Of a stretch of 64,000 bases of DNA, positions 62,707-64,000 are shown piece after piece. The position numbers were made by a program, and so were the translations under genes. The stretch's first letter is position 1. Each line of letters starts with the position of its first letter. The notes under the pieces were generated by a model. That model worked only from the letters and a program-made list of their open reading frames with translations, did not search any database and was not told the origin of the DNA. This DNA is from Hyphomicrobiales bacterium (GTDB taxonomy: Bacteria; Pseudomonadota; Alphaproteobacteria; Rhizobiales; Rhizobiaceae), in NCBI GenBank assembly GCA_900466875.1, contig UBNQ01000037.1, positions 21,019 to 85,018 on the forward strand, given 5' to 3'.

Positions 62707-63213
62707 TCAGCGCTTTGCCTGAAGATCCCGTTCGTCACGCATCAGGAAAACCCGCGTGATGGGATCGAGATTGTCCTCGAGCCACGTGGCCATCGCGGTC
62801 TCTTCCGCAAGGATGCGTTCGAACACGGCTTGAGCTTCGGTTTTGCCCAGCTCGTCGGCGGCCGTGATCAGCATGCGGTATGTCGCGATCTCCAGATGCT
62901 CGAAGGCATAGGCTTGAGCGGTGAATTTCACCACCTCGTCGCTCATCACCAGCGCCGGGATACCGTGTACGGTCGCGGCGATGCGGCCGGCAATGTCCTT
63001 GAGCGTCGAAGGCGCGCCGGAAAAATCGTTGAGCAGGGTCTGCAGCGCTTCCGCCTGGCTTCGCGTCTCGTCGAGATGCGCGAGCATGCGCGCTTTCAGA
63101 TCGGGATAGTTTTCCAGCCGCCGCGTCTGCGCGGTGAGCGACGTGATCGCCTGCTCCTCCATCGCATGAGCGCTTTTCAGCCAGGCAATGAAATTGTCTT
63201 TCGCATGGGTCAT
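62707..63213 (-). CDS. second DUF892 / YciF-type ferritin-like protein
   Basis: Protein of 168 residues with a four-helix bundle: FIAWLKSAHAMEEQAITSL, SQAEALQTLLNDFSG, AQAYAFEHLEIATYRMLI and ERILAEETAMATWLEDNL. Glu and His in EEQ and FEHLE suit a di-iron site. GGAGGAGCTT precedes the ATG at 63213. It is a distant paralogue of the gene at 32324-32824, and both have EcfG-like promoters. Confidence 0.88.
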   Translation of the reverse strand: MTHAKDNFIAWLKSAHAMEEQAITSLTAQTRRLENYPDLKARMLAHLDETRSQAEALQTLLNDFSGAPSTLKDIAGRIAATVHGIPALVMSDEVVKFTAQAYAFEHLEIATYRMLITAADELGKTEAQAVFERILAEETAMATWLEDNLDPITRVFLMRDERDLQAKR

Positions 63214-63271
63214 AAGCTCCTCCCTCCGTGTCGTCCCGAAGATAATACACGGGCCCGTGATAGCCAGAGGC

Positions 63272-63297
63272 AACCCCGAACCATGGCGGGAAGTTCC
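63272..63297 (-). promoter_or_regulatory. EcfG-type promoter of the second DUF892 gene (one mismatch)
   Basis: On the minus strand GGAAC (63297-63293), 17-base spacer and GGTT (63275-63272), 59 bases before the start at 63213. Confidence 0.5.
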
Positions 63298-63375
63298 ACC
63301 CAATAATGCGCGAAATCGCCGCGGCATGCCCTCAAGAGATGCAAATGCGGCATATCAGCTCCTGTTAAAAAAGTG

Positions 63376-63400
63376 GGAACCATCACTTGCGCCGAGGGTT
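63376..63400 (+). promoter_or_regulatory. EcfG-type promoter of the proline-rich protein gene (one mismatch)
   Basis: GGAAC (63376-63380), 16-base spacer and GGTT (63397-63400), 24 bases before the ATG at 63425. Confidence 0.5.
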
Positions 63401-63424
63401 GTCGATGCATTAATGGAGGCGCCG

Positions 63425-63601
63425 ATGATCCCAGATCCAAGAGAGCCCACGGAGCAGCCGCCTATGCCGGCGCCAGGATGGACACCAGATCCGCCGATCA
63501 ACGAACCGGAACCCGACAGGCTGCCCGATGAGGCGCCGGTCCCCAATCCGGATGAGACAAACAGACCGCCCGTCTACATGCCGCCAGGAAATGCGGTGTA
63601 A
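63425..63601 (+). CDS. small proline-rich protein
   Basis: Protein of 58 residues of which almost a third is proline, with Asp and Glu between (EPDRLPDEAPVPNPDE). It must be extended and unstructured. GGAGG lies six bases before the ATG at 63425; an ATG at 63413 is the alternative. It may be a linker-like, surface or stress protein; no family was recognised. It lies 23 bases upstream of the next small gene. Confidence 0.65.
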   Translation: MIPDPREPTEQPPMPAPGWTPDPPINEPEPDRLPDEAPVPNPDETNRPPVYMPPGNAV

Positions 63602-63624
63602 CCGGCGGCATCGAAGAGAACGAC

Positions 63625-63831
63625 ATGACAGTATCGAGTAAGAGCATGCCGAGCCGCGATGCGTCTCGGTCCCAGCAGCCGGCAGAGTTCAAACCGTGCC
63701 TGTGGAAGCTGCTGGCAGTGACGGCCGGTATTCTGGCCGCCGTATTCGTTGCCATGCAGACGGTCGACGACACCTATCTGGGTTCGTTCGACACCAAGGT
63801 TTCCACGCCACAGATGCAAAAGGCTGGATAA
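63625..63831 (+). CDS. small single-span membrane protein
   Basis: Protein of 68 residues with a basic Ser-rich N-terminus, one membrane helix (LWKLLAVTAGILAAVFVAMQ) and a short C-terminal tail on the other side. AGAGAA precedes the ATG at 63625. It is probably cotranscribed with the proline-rich gene. No family was recognised. Confidence 0.65.
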   Translation: MTVSSKSMPSRDASRSQQPAEFKPCLWKLLAVTAGILAAVFVAMQTVDDTYLGSFDTKVSTPQMQKAG

Positions 63832-63915
63832 CCCGGGTAAGGTTATGCGCAATGGTCTCGCGACCGTCGCGGTCGCGGGAACAAAATCCGAAATCTCGGC
63901 GTTCATCCGTCAGAT

Positions 63916-64000
63916 ATGACGAGGTGGCGCAAGGTGGACGTGAGCAGTTTTTCCAATCCAGATCTGACAGATCCGGTGCTTGAACGCATGCGGGTCATCA
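63916..64000 (+). CDS. start of a gene running off the window
   Basis: An open frame from ATG 63916, with alternative GTG starts at 63934 and 63940, continues to the window end. The readable part (DVSSFSNPDLTDPVLERMRV) is hydrophilic and too short to identify. A GAGG site lies upstream of the GTG at 63934. Confidence 0.35.
   Translation, partial: MTRWRKVDVSSFSNPDLTDPVLERMRVI

Overview
The window looks like chromosomal DNA of a Rhizobiaceae alphaproteobacterium of the Rhizobium/Agrobacterium/Neorhizobium type. The evidence is high G+C coding DNA, an EcfG-type ECF sigma factor with GGAAC-N16/17-CGTT promoters, a NepR-like protein, an HWE histidine kinase, many ABC transporters of rhizobial type, and several families of short palindromic intergenic repeats. 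No rRNA, tRNA, CRISPR array, prophage or insertion sequence was seen. Genus-level placement is inference.

Layout. 0-6.6 kb: a DEAD-box RNA helicase, a small CxxC membrane protein and a complete sulfate ABC transporter (binding protein, CysT, CysW, CysA). 6.9-15.6 kb: a DMT exporter, a polyprenyl-phosphate-type glycosyltransferase with a multi-spanning membrane partner, a hybrid histidine kinase, a TetR regulator divergent from a RidA protein across three near-identical operators, and a 3-hydroxyisobutyryl-CoA hydrolase-like enzyme. 15.9-21 kb: an RND efflux operon (TetR, adaptor, pump) with a 17-bp inverted-repeat operator. 21-30.4 kb: a second hybrid kinase, a BON protein, a sulfurtransferase, an orphan MetQ-like protein, a FabMG-like protein, membrane PQQ glucose dehydrogenase and a GST.

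30.4-40.5 kb is the most distinctive part. It is a general-stress island: an EcfG-like sigma factor with its own promoter, SodC, a NepR-like protein, a DUF892 ferritin-like protein, a DJ-1/PfpI protein and many small proteins, plus glgA and glgX. Four exact GGAAC-N17-CGTT promoters and several one-mismatch versions lie just upstream of starts. One exact promoter precedes a 25-residue single-helix membrane protein that is easy to miss. A second cluster of similar small proteins sits at 62-63.8 kb. An orphan HsdR-N-type nuclease-fold gene lies between glgA and glgX.

40.7-56.4 kb: topoisomerase IB, an HWE histidine kinase, a sugar ABC transporter divergent from its LacI regulator with a perfect TTATAACGTTATAA palindrome, and a TctCBA tricarboxylate transporter next to a DctB/DctD-like two-component pair. 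The DctD-like protein has GAFPGA where sigma-54 activators normally have GAFTGA. 56.5-64 kb: a DUF4126 protein overlapping a flavin disulfide reductase, an asparagine synthase and a family 2 glycosyltransferase, then the second small-protein cluster and the start of a gene that runs off the window.

The common themes are sulfur uptake, carbon uptake and storage, envelope modification and stress survival. The best candidate for an under-described system is the EcfG small-protein regulon with an unlinked-PhyR arrangement (sigma factor, NepR-like protein and HWE kinase here, no PhyR in the window).
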